A stretch of 64,000 nucleotides of DNA from Eubacteriaceae bacterium. Its GTDB lineage: Bacteria; Bacillota; Clostridia; Lachnospirales; Lachnospiraceae. The notes below the pieces were generated by a model. It was not told where the DNA came from. It ran no database searches and was given only the letters and a program-made list of their open reading frames with translations. Shown piece by piece: positions 1 through 7,996 of this stretch. The number at the start of each line of letters is the position of its first letter. Positions within the stretch are counted from its first letter, which is position 1. The stretch lies in the NCBI GenBank assembly GCA_910574895.1, contig CAJTDQ010000005.1, positions 62,001-126,000 of the forward strand, given 5' to 3'. The position numbers and the translations under genes are program-made.

Positions 1-221
1 TTTGCAAAAACAATATTTCCTGCATCATTCATTACCTGAAAAATCGCATGAAATACTGTTCCACTTCCCATTATATTTTCCAAACCATAAGTTTTTAGCG
101 TGGTTTCATTTGTAAATGAACCACCAATTCCCAGCAGAAGACCTGCCACCGGCAATATGGCAATGGGAAGCATAAAACTTCTTCCAACCCTCTGTAAAAC
201 TCCAAATATTTTGTCTTTCAT
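1..221 (-). CDS. PTS sugar permease EIIC (PtsG/MalX family), N-terminal fragment
   Basis: Only the first 73 codons lie in the window; the rest is beyond base 1. The protein starts MKDKIFGVLQRVGRSFMLPI and runs into a hydrophobic AILPVAGLLLGIGG segment. This is the typical amino end of the glucose/maltose-type membrane subunit of the phosphotransferase system, which imports and phosphorylates a sugar. ATG at 219-221 is preceded by AAGGAG at an 8-nt distance. The sugar cannot be told from this piece, and whether EIIB or EIIA domains follow is unknown. The upstream region carries a candidate promoter, hairpins and a palindromic array (separate entries), so the gene is probably inducible. Confidence 0.85.
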   Translation of the reverse strand, partial: MKDKIFGVLQRVGRSFMLPIAILPVAGLLLGIGGSFTNETTLKTYGLENIMGSGTVFHAIFQVMNDAGNIVFA

Positions 222-316
222 ATGAATCTCCTTATTGTTACATGTGTAACCATATTTTTACTCATTAATATTTTAGACACAATCAGAGAAAACATACATT
301 TTTATTAATTCTGGTT

Positions 317-406
317 TGTCGAGGTGGGCGACATGCGAAGCAAGGATTTTCTATGGGCAATCTGCCCATCCTTTCCTGTTTGATAAATTTGGTTTTGCAG
401 GGATGG
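317..406 (-). promoter_or_regulatory. Structured leader of the PTS gene
   Basis: Read on the minus strand, three stems follow each other: CCATCC-CTG pairing with CAG-GGATGG (401-406 with 366-371), then ATGGGCA-loop-TGCCCAT (353-369), then TGTCG-loop-CGACA (317-333). The first two share bases 366-369 and so exclude each other, which is the layout expected of an attenuator or antiterminator. PTS genes in Firmicutes are often controlled by BglG/LicT-type antitermination, but I could not match the RNA antiterminator consensus, and the U-tract of a terminator is lacking. The regulatory role is an inference. Confidence 0.35.
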
Positions 407-417
407 AGACCTGACAT

Positions 418-446
418 GATATATATGTGAGAATGTTTAATATCAA
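418..446 (-). promoter_or_regulatory. Candidate promoter of the PTS gene
   Basis: On the minus strand TTGATA (441-446) and TATATC (418-423) are 17 bases apart. Transcription would start near 411 and give a leader of about 190 bases. The -10 box overlaps the first palindromic half-site of the 74-bp array. Confidence 0.35.
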
Positions 447-726
447 TAACTGGTAAAAGTATATTACATATATATTTCTATCAGACCGAAAAACATATAT
501 GTAAAAATTTTGAAAATATGTGGCAAGTAAAAATATTTTACATATATATCTTTTTTAACCAACAAAACATATATGTAAAAAGTGTTTGAAATTTATGGCA
601 AATGAATATATATTACATATCTATTACAAAAAATAAGAATTAATATATGTAAATTTGTATTACAAGGCAGAATAGTATATTGAAAATACATGGGAAAACT
701 TAAAGAATCATACTTTATATATGTAA
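419..726. repeat. Tandem array of palindromic units, 74-bp period
   Basis: A half-site of the form ACATATATGTAA recurs at 419, 493, 567, 641 and 715, an exact 74-base step each time (first and last copies degenerate). The partner half-site TTACATATATAT recurs at 464, 538 and 613. Paired half-sites form an inverted repeat spanning 40-41 bases with a variable AT-rich centre. A single further copy with the same 41-base span lies at 40620-40660. The array could be a minisatellite, a transcribed hairpin family or a set of helically phased protein-binding sites next to the PTS promoter. Confidence 0.8.
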
Positions 727-925
727 ATCTTAAATATGTTTTGTGGAAAAGTGATGTATTTTCTATATACATCACTCTGGCAGCGAAATGTCTCTGCCAC
801 AACAATTACACTTTATAATCTTGCGATTTGTAGTGGCGGGAGGAGATATAAAAGAAATACACTTGGAAACATTGAATTTCATAAACGGATTTGTATAGAA
901 AAAAGAAGTAAGTAATTAAAACTAA

Positions 926-946
926 AACTTGATTTCCGAATCAAAT
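926..946 (-). terminator. Terminator of the discoidin-domain gene
   Basis: On the minus strand a short stem TTGATT/AATCAA (929-944), directly after the stop codon, is followed by GTTTTAGTTTT. It is a weak but well-placed intrinsic terminator. Confidence 0.55.
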
Positions 947-947
947 T

Positions 948-3575
948 TTAAGGATTCACTCCTGATGGAACAGTAGGATTATTGTTTTCACCCTGAGGCA
1001 TTGTAACCGGCTCTGTTGGTTTTTCGGTTGGAGCCGATGTTGTTGGCACAGGTGTCGTTACTTCTGTCTCAACATTAACTTCATATTCTTCTGAACTGCG
1101 TTCCATTCCGTTAACTACAGCACTTACTGCAATTTTATGTGTTCCTGCTGCAACGGTAAGTGTTTTCTCATTAACTCCTGCCGGTTCATTCATTACCAGA
1201 ATGTTTCCATCCATATAAATATTATATTTTGCATTTTCATCAGCAATATCCTCCCATTTAACTACAATGGTGTCATATTCTGGTGAACTTACTGAAACGT
1301 TCTTTGGTGCTTCCGGAAGAAGAGACTCTTTTCCCATTACCGCGAGTTCGCATAAATGGTATCCATCAGAACCCCAGTTGATACTACCGTCAGCATTATA
1401 ATGTCTTCCATAATTTCCTGTAATAATATGCAGCTTAACAAATCTTATCGTATCCTGTGTATACTCTGTCATGTCTAATACATCATTTCCAAATACCGGT
1501 CTTGTTTCATTAGGAAATGTTTTTAATTTTGCATTCTTTACATAAAATACTTTTTCATATGTATCCTCTTCGCCTGTTGAAGACACATAGATTTCATATT
1601 CTGTTGCCGCATTGCTATTTGCCTCATACATAGAAATTACAGAATGAATATCATTTTTATTATATTCTTTTCCTAAATCATAAATGATGTTTGCCTCATC
1701 ATTGTCCGGTCTTGTCTGCAGATATCCTGAATGATGAGCATAATCCGTATAAACACCATTATTTAAAGCCCATACACCTGCACTGATATCCTGAGAGCCA
1801 GTTAAATAATTATCTCTATAATTATCATTGTCACATGTAGCCGTTACATCACTATGCTTACTCATTAACGCAAGATTCAATGATGTTTTAACATAGTTAA
1901 TATACCCATCTACAACAACACTCTTCGTTATTCCCTTTGATAACCATCCGTCTTCTAAATGACTGACCTTAATTTCATAAGTTCCAGCCTCTATACCACC
2001 ATATTCATATTCAACACCAGCTTTTGCCTCACTATTAATTCTTTCTCCATTTAACGTAACTATATAAGTTGCATCTGCCTGTTCCTCACCAGCCACAATT
2101 GAATATGTAATCCTCTCTAAAGTAGATGTATCTACAATAATATCAGCCGCTTCTGAAATATTAGAACCCACGATTGTTGGCTCATCCGTATTTGCAATCA
2201 CACCCACTTCATTAATAACATATCCATAATTTCCGCCTCCGGATAATGTTACTTTCACAAATCTGACTGCCTTATCTGTGCAACCACTTACCTTACTGAG
2301 CGGTACTCTGTTTATAGCACAGAAGCCTGCACCCTTTTGATGATATTCATAACCCAGTTTACTTCCTACCTCGGTATAATTAACTCCATCAAAAGAAAAC
2401 GCAACTTTCACATCCTGTGCATATGTTCCTTTGTTTGTGTAAGCAAGGATAACTTCATTCATTTCTGAAGGAGTATAATATTCTCCCAAATCAATAACAA
2501 AGTATTGAGAAGAACCAGCAGCCGTTCTTAAAGCCACATCAGAACCTTCACCTGGTTTTAATATTCCATCTAAAGCTGTAGCAGCTGTGGAAAGTGAATG
2601 TCCTTCATATATACTTGATATTTCACAAATACTTGCAGGATGGGCACCTGCATAAGCATAGGAAACATTTCTGTTTAATCGGAATAAATTTCCTATATCA
2701 CCAACATTAATGGTATCACTTACTATTCCCTCTGATGCCGCTCCATTATGACATGCTACTACTCTAACCCAACATACATTTGCAAACACATCTCCAATCA
2801 CATAATCTTTTCCAGCATCTACTCCTGTTGCAAGGATCGTACTTCCTAAATAGTTTTCTAAATATACAATGTATTTATAATCTTCCTGATTAGGTCCTGC
2901 TTGAATGTTAAAACAAACTGTATTATAATCAGGCGATGTAAATGTAACACCTGCTGCATCGTCACATTTTTCCACTTCAACTTTTGCGGCATTTTCATCA
3001 ACATCTAAAACTGCAATTTCTGTTACCTGAATTCCCCATGTATAAGAATCCAGATAATATAATCTGATATATCTAACTGCTGTTCCCTCCGCATCCGCTA
3101 AAGAAGTTACTTCAATCAGATTATTATTAGTACAGGCATCTTTTACATGTGTTCCTTGTACTGTTTTTGCATCTGTGAAGTCCAGACCATTAGCAGAAAT
3201 TTGAATCTTATATCCTTTTACAGGAGTATCGCCATCACTATTTTCTTTATACCCTACTACCAGTTGATCTAAAGTTGCTAAATCATATACATCTCCTAAA
3301 TCAATTTGATAATATGTTCCAGTTTTTCCAAATGTAGTAGCCGCATGTTCCCCACCTGGAGTAAACTTTCCATCAGTAAGACAGCCTGTATTACCTTCCT
3401 GCAAAGATGGAGCTACCTCCACATTTTTCTTCAGTGCCAGATTATGCTGTGCACTGGCTACCATCTGCTCTGTTGTCATATCTGCCTTTACGGAAATATT
3501 CGTAAAAATGGCAGACGAAAATACCATTGTCACTGATAAAAATACAGACAATAGTTTTGATAAATTTTTTCTCAT
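948..3575 (-). CDS. Large secreted protein with discoidin (F5/8C) and fibronectin-like domains
   Basis: The 875-residue product has a signal peptide (1-32, ending VKAD). Galactose-binding-like discoidin modules are recognisable at about 43-190, 298-465 and 565-750 (recurring LNLA/NLALKKNV starts, YYQIDLGDVY-type strands and VRYIRLYY/VRFVKLHI ends). A fibronectin-III-like domain spans about 755-835, and a Thr/Pro-rich tail 836-875 ends in VPSGVNP. There is no sortase motif, no carboxy-terminal membrane segment and no obvious catalytic domain, so it is probably a released or wall-associated glycan-binding protein; the ligand is unknown. AGGAGG precedes the ATG by 7 bases. A near-consensus promoter lies at 3644-3672. 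Repeated modules make exact domain borders uncertain. Confidence 0.8.
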   Translation of the reverse strand: MRKNLSKLLSVFLSVTMVFSSAIFTNISVKADMTTEQMVASAQHNLALKKNVEVAPSLQEGNTGCLTDGKFTPGGEHAATTFGKTGTYYQIDLGDVYDLATLDQLVVGYKENSDGDTPVKGYKIQISANGLDFTDAKTVQGTHVKDACTNNNLIEVTSLADAEGTAVRYIRLYYLDSYTWGIQVTEIAVLDVDENAAKVEVEKCDDAAGVTFTSPDYNTVCFNIQAGPNQEDYKYIVYLENYLGSTILATGVDAGKDYVIGDVFANVCWVRVVACHNGAASEGIVSDTINVGDIGNLFRLNRNVSYAYAGAHPASICEISSIYEGHSLSTAATALDGILKPGEGSDVALRTAAGSSQYFVIDLGEYYTPSEMNEVILAYTNKGTYAQDVKVAFSFDGVNYTEVGSKLGYEYHQKGAGFCAINRVPLSKVSGCTDKAVRFVKVTLSGGGNYGYVINEVGVIANTDEPTIVGSNISEAADIIVDTSTLERITYSIVAGEEQADATYIVTLNGERINSEAKAGVEYEYGGIEAGTYEIKVSHLEDGWLSKGITKSVVVDGYINYVKTSLNLALMSKHSDVTATCDNDNYRDNYLTGSQDISAGVWALNNGVYTDYAHHSGYLQTRPDNDEANIIYDLGKEYNKNDIHSVISMYEANSNAATEYEIYVSSTGEEDTYEKVFYVKNAKLKTFPNETRPVFGNDVLDMTEYTQDTIRFVKLHIITGNYGRHYNADGSINWGSDGYHLCELAVMGKESLLPEAPKNVSVSSPEYDTIVVKWEDIADENAKYNIYMDGNILVMNEPAGVNEKTLTVAAGTHKIAVSAVVNGMERSSEEYEVNVETEVTTPVPTTSAPTEKPTEPVTMPQGENNNPTVPSGVNP

Positions 3576-3643
3576 ATCTGTTCCTCCTATAGATAAATAG
3601 TTATCCTTCTAGGAACATAATTTCCGACCTTTCAATTAATTTT

Positions 3644-3672
3644 ATTATACAAAAACGACTATCATATTTCAA
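3644..3672 (-). promoter_or_regulatory. Promoter of the discoidin-domain gene
   Basis: TTGAAA (3667-3672) and TATAAT (3644-3649) on the minus strand are 17 bases apart, a near-perfect vegetative promoter. The -35 box lies in the loop and arm of the terminator hairpin of the upstream DUF1275 gene. Predicted 5' leader is about 60 bases. Confidence 0.75.
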
Positions 3673-3684
3673 TATGATAATCGT
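3650..3684 (-). terminator. Terminator of the DUF1275 gene
   Basis: Long stem with arms ACGATTATCATATT and AATATGATAGTCGT (one mismatch) and a tiny loop, followed by TTTTTGTATAAT on the minus strand. The same bases carry the -35 element of the next gene. Confidence 0.75.
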
Positions 3685-3744
3685 CTAATAAACAACTGTA
3701 TTTTTTGTAGATATTCTCTAAATAATAAATTATTCATCACTTTT

Positions 3745-4428
3745 TTATAACTTTTCACGTATCATCAACAGACATGAAATAATTAACAATACGCTTGACA
3801 TCCATATCGCCCTAAACCCAAACCATATCGTCATGATTCCTCCAATTCCTGCACCAATAGCAAAGACAAAGATTATTCCATAATAATAAACAGCTTTTTG
3901 CAAAGATTCTTTATTCCTATCCCTTATATACACAGATAAACTTTCTGTTCCACTTCGCAAATTACCAATACACATAGTACTTGCATATCCATATCCGTTC
4001 ATCTTTCGAAATGTCTGCACCTGCATGGAACAGGTAAAAGACACCAGCATCGTTGCAATCAGATTCCACTTCGATGGCATAAATCCCACAGAAAATAAGA
4101 TAATAATCTCAAATATAAGAACAATTTGCCTCCAATGAATCCTTTTGGAATTTTTGTATTTACTTTGAATTTGTTCTGCAACCAGCACTCCCAATGCAAA
4201 AGCCAGAATCGGAAAAAGATAACTTAACGCTGTTTTCCATTGTCCCATCATAAAATGCTGACTCATAAGAACTACATTCCCTGTTTGTGCATTGGAAAAC
4301 ACTTTGTCTCTCACATTATATGTATAAGCATCTTGAAATCCTCCCGAAACTGCTAAAACAGCACTGACAAGAAAAGTCTCTGACGTTTGTATCTTTGTTT
4401 TTTGTTCTGCTAATCTATTTCCCGGCAT
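3745..4428 (-). CDS. DUF1275 family membrane protein (YoaK-like)
   Basis: This 227-residue protein has about six hydrophobic segments and the family's hallmark amino end, with GGFQDAYTYNVRDKVFSNAQ followed by TGNVV near residues 30-50. DUF1275 members are integral membrane proteins of unknown activity; transport has been suspected from topology only. Start ATG has AAGGAG nine bases upstream. It lies 73 bases downstream of pnuC in the same direction and may be co-transcribed with it. A strong terminator follows at 3650-3684. Confidence 0.85.
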   Translation of the reverse strand: MPGNRLAEQKTKIQTSETFLVSAVLAVSGGFQDAYTYNVRDKVFSNAQTGNVVLMSQHFMMGQWKTALSYLFPILAFALGVLVAEQIQSKYKNSKRIHWRQIVLIFEIIILFSVGFMPSKWNLIATMLVSFTCSMQVQTFRKMNGYGYASTMCIGNLRSGTESLSVYIRDRNKESLQKAVYYYGIIFVFAIGAGIGGIMTIWFGFRAIWMSSVLLIISCLLMIREKL

Positions 4429-4501
4429 TCCTATACTCCTTCTTCTCCTTTGTTAGTATATCCCTAGTTTTATTTGAAATCAAGAAAAAGGATTTCTATC
4501 T

Positions 4502-5191
4502 TTATTTTTCTGTTTGTCTTTTTTTCATTTTTCTCCAATTAAAAAAACCATACATATCATTGATAAAAAACATTACAAAACATACTATCATTGGTAAATA
4601 CGAAATATTGTCTATAGAAGCCATAATCCAGAGAATAATTAGTACTATATCATTTGCTGCATAAGATAAAGCATATGCACTACTTCTTAAATACATGAAA
4701 AATGATGCCAGAAAACTGGTTGTAATAGATATCGTGCTTACAATTAAATTTGCAGTCCCAAAATATTTCAGTACAAAATAAAATAGAAAAGTCACAATCA
4801 TTGCCAAAATAAACACTTTCAAAATCTGTCTCTTTGATAGATGCGCTACTTTTACTTCTCTTTCATCATAAGGATTTCCAATCCATGATACTACAGACAT
4901 CAATGCGATAGGCATTGTCATTCCAAGATAGGTTATCATTTCACCATAATAATCAAAGGAATAAGAAATAATTGCATATATAATACTAAAAACCACGGTT
5001 AAAATTTGTCCGGTTACATCCCCCTTTGAAACAAAGATTAAAGCTGTCACACCAATGAGAGATGCTGTCAACGTTAAATAATTATCTGTTCCACCTATAA
5101 AAAAAGAACCAGCTACCACTATTAGAGAAAAAATCCATAACCCCGATTCAAATTTTGTTAAGTTTTTAATAGATTTTATCATTTTGCTCAC
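4502..5191 (-). CDS. pnuC: PnuC-type nicotinamide riboside transporter
   Basis: The 229-residue protein has seven or so membrane spans and ends in the family signature NDMYGFFNWRKM (about 212-223); the central SYAANDIVLIILWIMAS stretch is also typical. PnuC proteins take up pyridine ribosides (nicotinamide riboside) for NAD salvage by facilitated diffusion; relatives in other bacteria carry thiamine or riboflavin, so the substrate here is inferred. The start is supported by AAGGAG. The gene has its own promoter and a leader that can fold into an intrinsic terminator before the coding region, so expression is probably ligand-controlled. Confidence 0.85.
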   Translation of the reverse strand: MSKMIKSIKNLTKFESGLWIFSLIVVAGSFFIGGTDNYLTLTASLIGVTALIFVSKGDVTGQILTVVFSIIYAIISYSFDYYGEMITYLGMTMPIALMSVVSWIGNPYDEREVKVAHLSKRQILKVFILAMIVTFLFYFVLKYFGTANLIVSTISITTSFLASFFMYLRSSAYALSYAANDIVLIILWIMASIDNISYLPMIVCFVMFFINDMYGFFNWRKMKKRQTEK

Positions 5192-5244
5192 TCCTTGTTT
5201 TTATTTGTAATAAAAAAACAGCACCATTTTTATAATTATTTTTT

Positions 5245-5304
5245 CCAAAAGAAAACACCCCCTGCACATCTTCAAAGACCTAATGATGTACAACGAGTGT
5301 TTTC
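5245..5304 (-). promoter_or_regulatory. Attenuator-like leader of pnuC
   Basis: The minus-strand leader contains a long hairpin: outer arms GAAAACACTC (5295-5304) and GGGTGTTTTC (5251-5260), inner arms TGTACATC and GATGTGCA, followed by a U-rich tract, about 60 bases before the pnuC start. Just upstream, GAGTG-AAAA-CACTC would sequester part of the outer arm and could act as an antiterminator, and ACTGCC-ACCG-GGTAGT forms another small stem. This is the design of a transcriptional riboswitch or attenuator. I could not assign it to a known aptamer class. Confidence 0.55.
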
Positions 5305-5343
5305 ACTCACTACCCGGTGGCAGTTTCCTATTTACTTGGGAGT

Positions 5344-5372
5344 AGTATAACACGACTTCTTATAAATTTCAA
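5344..5372 (-). promoter_or_regulatory. Promoter of pnuC
   Basis: TTGAAA (5367-5372), 17 bases, TATACT (5344-5349) on the minus strand. The start point would be near 5337, so that the leader is about 145 bases. Confidence 0.7.
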
Positions 5373-5393
5373 TTACAACTATATTAATTTATA

Positions 5394-5423
5394 TTACACA
5401 TTTACTCCAATTTGTGATATACT
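5394..5423 (+). promoter_or_regulatory. Promoter of the cold-shock gene
   Basis: TTACAC (5394-5399) and an extended TGATATACT (-10 at 5418-5423), spacing 18. It implies a 5' untranslated region of about 135 bases, which fits cold-shock mRNAs, whose long leaders regulate translation by temperature. Confidence 0.5.
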
Positions 5424-5565
5424 AATTAAGTAAAAGAAATAATATAGTTGCAGAGTATCATTGGTATTAGTTAATTGTATTATCACTTATGTACAAAAAA
5501 CAAATATACAATGATTTTTTTATACATTTGTGTCTTCTTTTTCAATAATATAAGGAGGTACTAAA

Positions 5566-5769
5566 ATGAGTACAGGTAAAGTAAAATGGTTTAATTCAGA
5601 AAAAGGATATGGTTTCATTACAATTGATGATACAAAGGAAGACGTCTTTGTTCATTACTCAGCTATTGAAACAGAGGGCTTTAAGTCTTTAGAGGAAGGA
5701 CAAAGCGTAAGTTTTGAAACAACGGAAGGTAAATCCGGTCCTCAGGCTGCCTATGTGACAGTCCTTTAA
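5566..5769 (+). CDS. Cold-shock protein, CspA family
   Basis: A 67-residue single cold-shock domain. The RNA-binding motifs are present as KGYGFIT (RNP1, 14-20) and DVFVHYSAI (RNP2, 27-35), with the start TGKVKWFN usual for the family. Such proteins bind single-stranded RNA and DNA in the cytoplasm and melt mRNA structure. AAGGAGG precedes the start. The gene is monocistronic, with a long leader and a strong downstream terminator. Confidence 0.95.
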   Translation: MSTGKVKWFNSEKGYGFITIDDTKEDVFVHYSAIETEGFKSLEEGQSVSFETTEGKSGPQAAYVTVL

Positions 5770-5791
5770 AATCACATAAAACTTTAAAGTA

Positions 5792-5825
5792 AATGCTCCT
5801 GAATTAATTCAGGAGCATTCGTTTT
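5792..5825. terminator. Bidirectional terminator between the csp gene and the prenyltransferase
   Basis: Perfect 14-base arms AATGCTCCTGAATT/AATTCAGGAGCATT (5792-5819) followed by CGTTTTAT on the plus strand. It serves the cold-shock gene and overlaps the end of the converging gene. Confidence 0.85.
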
Positions 5826-6447
5826 ATCCGCCCAAAGTCACATCCTGTCTGCCATACCAATCCAATGCGTTAAAAAAATCTTCATCTTTATAATCAGGCC
5901 ATAAATGTTCTTCCACATAAAAGTCTGAATAAACAGATTGAATAGGTAAAAATCCTGACAGCCTTCTCATTCCTCCCCAACGTATAATTAAATCTATCCG
6001 TGATATATCCCATGAAAACGGTCGTCCTTCTTCTTTCATATGCGATAAGTCCCATTTCCAGCCATAGTTGACAAGAATATTTACGCGAATTCCACCACCA
6101 TTTACTGGGGTACGTGTTGTATAAGGCAATAACTCTTCTGGAAAACTTTTTGATTTCGTATCGCCAATAACCAACAAATCCGCACCCTCTCTCGTCAGCA
6201 TTTCTACCGCCTTTATACATGCTTTTTTAAATGCCTGCACCTGCTCCTTCGGGCGTTTGCAATTATCCACTGTAAAACCATAATAAGTGATTTCTTTAAT
6301 TCCGTACTCTTTTGCACATTTTAATATTTTAAGTCCCGGATTCAATCCATATTCATATCCATCCTGTTTTCCCATGCTATGTGCCACAGCCCAGCGGCGA
6401 TTTCCATCGGGAATAATTCCTATATGCTTTGGTTTATGTTTGTTCAT
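5824..6447 (-). CDS. Divergent undecaprenyl-diphosphate-synthase-like protein
   Basis: About 207 residues, shorter than the usual 230-260. It keeps the cis-prenyltransferase fold markers: IIPDGNRRWA (catalytic Asp and Arg of the first motif), the RPKEQV helix and DLIIRWGGMRRLSGF near the end. However, the second conserved histidine, the SENW glutamate and the RTGGE glutamate are replaced. It may make a different or shorter prenyl chain or be inactive; it is not next to cdsA or frr as a housekeeping uppS would be, so a main uppS is expected elsewhere. I place the start at ATG 6445-6447, five bases after GGAGG, rather than at the in-frame GTG that overlaps the ribosome-binding site. Confidence 0.75.
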   Translation of the reverse strand: MNKHKPKHIGIIPDGNRRWAVAHSMGKQDGYEYGLNPGLKILKCAKEYGIKEITYYGFTVDNCKRPKEQVQAFKKACIKAVEMLTREGADLLVIGDTKSKSFPEELLPYTTRTPVNGGGIRVNILVNYGWKWDLSHMKEEGRPFSWDISRIDLIIRWGGMRRLSGFLPIQSVYSDFYVEEHLWPDYKDEDFFNALDWYGRQDVTLGG

Positions 6448-6499
6448 ATGCACCTCCTCATTAATAGTATTTACAAATTAATGAAAAATTTGCATAAAA

Positions 6500-7831
6500 T
6501 TACAACCTTCTCTTTTTTATTTTTATATAATATATAACTCCAACTGCATCTGCCAGAAACCATCCAATAGGAATAGATGCCCAGATTCCTGTTACCCCAA
6601 TAATGGTAACTTCCGAAAGAATATATGCTAAAACCACTCTGGTTCCTAACGAACAAATTGTAAGAACCAAAGACATTCCAGGTTTTTCAATTGCACGATA
6701 ATATCCATAAAGCATAAACAGTACTCCTATTCCAAAATAAAATACTGCTTCAATCCTCAAATATGTTATCCCTGTCTGTATCACCTCCAAATTTTGAGAT
6801 TCTACAAATATATTCATCAATGGTCTTGCGAAGACACATACGATAAGACTAATTATGGTGCAAAACAAAAATACGCAAATAACGGAACTTTTAATTCCTT
6901 TCTTTATGCGCTCTTTCTTACCTGCACCATGATTCTGTGCAACAAAAGTGGAAAATGCATTACCAAAATCCTGTACCGGCATATACGCAAGAGTATCTAT
7001 TTTTACTGCTGCCGCAAAAGCCGCCATCACCATCGTTCCAAAACTGTTAACCAATCCCTGTATCATAAGAATTCCAAAATTCATTACTGACTGCTGAAGA
7101 CATGTCAAAAAAGATAGGTTAAAAATATCCTTTAATATCTCTATATCCCACTTTATATGCACTCTTTTTACACGAAGCATCGGAAACCGCATATAATAAT
7201 ATACTGTTATTCCCATCCCTGACACAAACTGTGCAATTACAGTCGCAACTGCCGCTCCTGCAACACCCCAGTGACATATCATAACAAACACAATATCCAA
7301 TACAATATTTAAAACAACCGACACACCTAAAAATACTAACGGTATCACTGAATTTCCAACCGCACGTAATAAATTAGCAAAAAAATTATATAGAAATGTG
7401 GCTGTAATTCCTATAAAAATAAATAAGAGATATTCCCGCATCAGTCTGTGTATTTCTGCCGGCACCTGTAATATATTTATAATCCAATCAACACTTACAA
7501 AAACCAAAACATTCAATACAATCGTCAGTGTTCCCACGAGAAGAAAGGACTGAAAAATCCCTCTTCTCAAATTTTCATAGTCCTTTTTTCCAAACTGAAT
7601 CGCAAAATAAGCACTGCTTCCCATACAGAGTCCAATAAGAATGGACGTCAGAAATGTCATGAGTGTATACGAAGAACCTACTGCTGCTAATGCATTTGTT
7701 CCAAGAAATCTACCTACAATTAAGGTATCTGCCACATTATAAAACTGTTGTAGGACATTTCCAAACATTAAAGGAAATGCAAATCTCATTAATTTTGTTG
7801 TGATTTTTCCTGTAGTTAAATCCTGATTCAT
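6500..7831 (-). CDS. MATE family multidrug/cation exporter
   Basis: A 443-residue, twelve-span membrane protein with the two internally similar halves of MatE domains (about 15-175 and 235-400). The start region TTGKITTKLMRFAFPLMFGN and the NVADTLIVGRFLG motif are typical. MATE proteins expel drugs or metabolites in exchange for sodium or protons; the substrate is unknown. The ribosome-binding site is weak (AAAGAAG). It precedes the prenyltransferase gene by 52 bases and may share its transcript. Confidence 0.9.
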   Translation of the reverse strand: MNQDLTTGKITTKLMRFAFPLMFGNVLQQFYNVADTLIVGRFLGTNALAAVGSSYTLMTFLTSILIGLCMGSSAYFAIQFGKKDYENLRRGIFQSFLLVGTLTIVLNVLVFVSVDWIINILQVPAEIHRLMREYLLFIFIGITATFLYNFFANLLRAVGNSVIPLVFLGVSVVLNIVLDIVFVMICHWGVAGAAVATVIAQFVSGMGITVYYYMRFPMLRVKRVHIKWDIEILKDIFNLSFLTCLQQSVMNFGILMIQGLVNSFGTMVMAAFAAAVKIDTLAYMPVQDFGNAFSTFVAQNHGAGKKERIKKGIKSSVICVFLFCTIISLIVCVFARPLMNIFVESQNLEVIQTGITYLRIEAVFYFGIGVLFMLYGYYRAIEKPGMSLVLTICSLGTRVVLAYILSEVTIIGVTGIWASIPIGWFLADAVGVIYYIKIKKRRL

Positions 7832-7996
7832 TCTGCTGTGCTTCTTTCCACAAAAATATTTTTCTAGTATTATCTTCTGCTTATTCTACCATATCTTTAT
7901 ATTTTTTTCTAACTTTGATGACGTTTATCTCATAATGCTTTACAGGCATATTTCTCTATGATACACTTTATTCATTATGAAATCAGGACGAAACTA

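Larger units (their letters stand above)
222..947. other. Intergenic region with structured PTS leader and repeat array
   Basis: This 726-base spacer has no convincing gene. It contains, from left to right, the leader of the PTS gene with three hairpins (317-406), a candidate promoter, a palindromic array with 74-bp period (419-726), two further small hairpins (GTGATGTAT/ATACATCAC at 751-775 and TGGCAG/CTGCCA near 779-800), and the terminator of the minus-strand discoidin-domain gene at 929-944. An open frame of 70 codons on the minus strand (593-805) is made of the repeats and is not credible as a gene. Confidence 0.7.

Noticed and set aside
230-420. BglG/LicT-type RNA antiterminator before the PTS gene
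   Set aside because: Only a GCAAAACC tail resembles it; the conserved GGATTGTTACTG part is missing.
593-805. 70-codon minus-strand open frame
   Set aside because: It is built from the 74-bp repeats, has no ribosome-binding site and reads as a random AT-rich peptide.
948-1070. Sortase signal at the end of the discoidin-domain protein
   Set aside because: The tail is Thr/Pro-rich like a wall spacer, but there is no LPxTG-like motif, hydrophobic span or basic end after it.
3306-3536. Plus-strand open frame in the discoidin gene, and similar frames opposite most ribosomal genes
   Set aside because: Opposite-strand shadows of well-supported genes, without ribosome-binding sites.
5221-5340. Known riboswitch class (ZTP, TPP, preQ1, cobalamin, SAM) in the pnuC leader
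   Set aside because: Short similar words such as CCACCGGG occur, but the conserved cores of these classes are not present in order.
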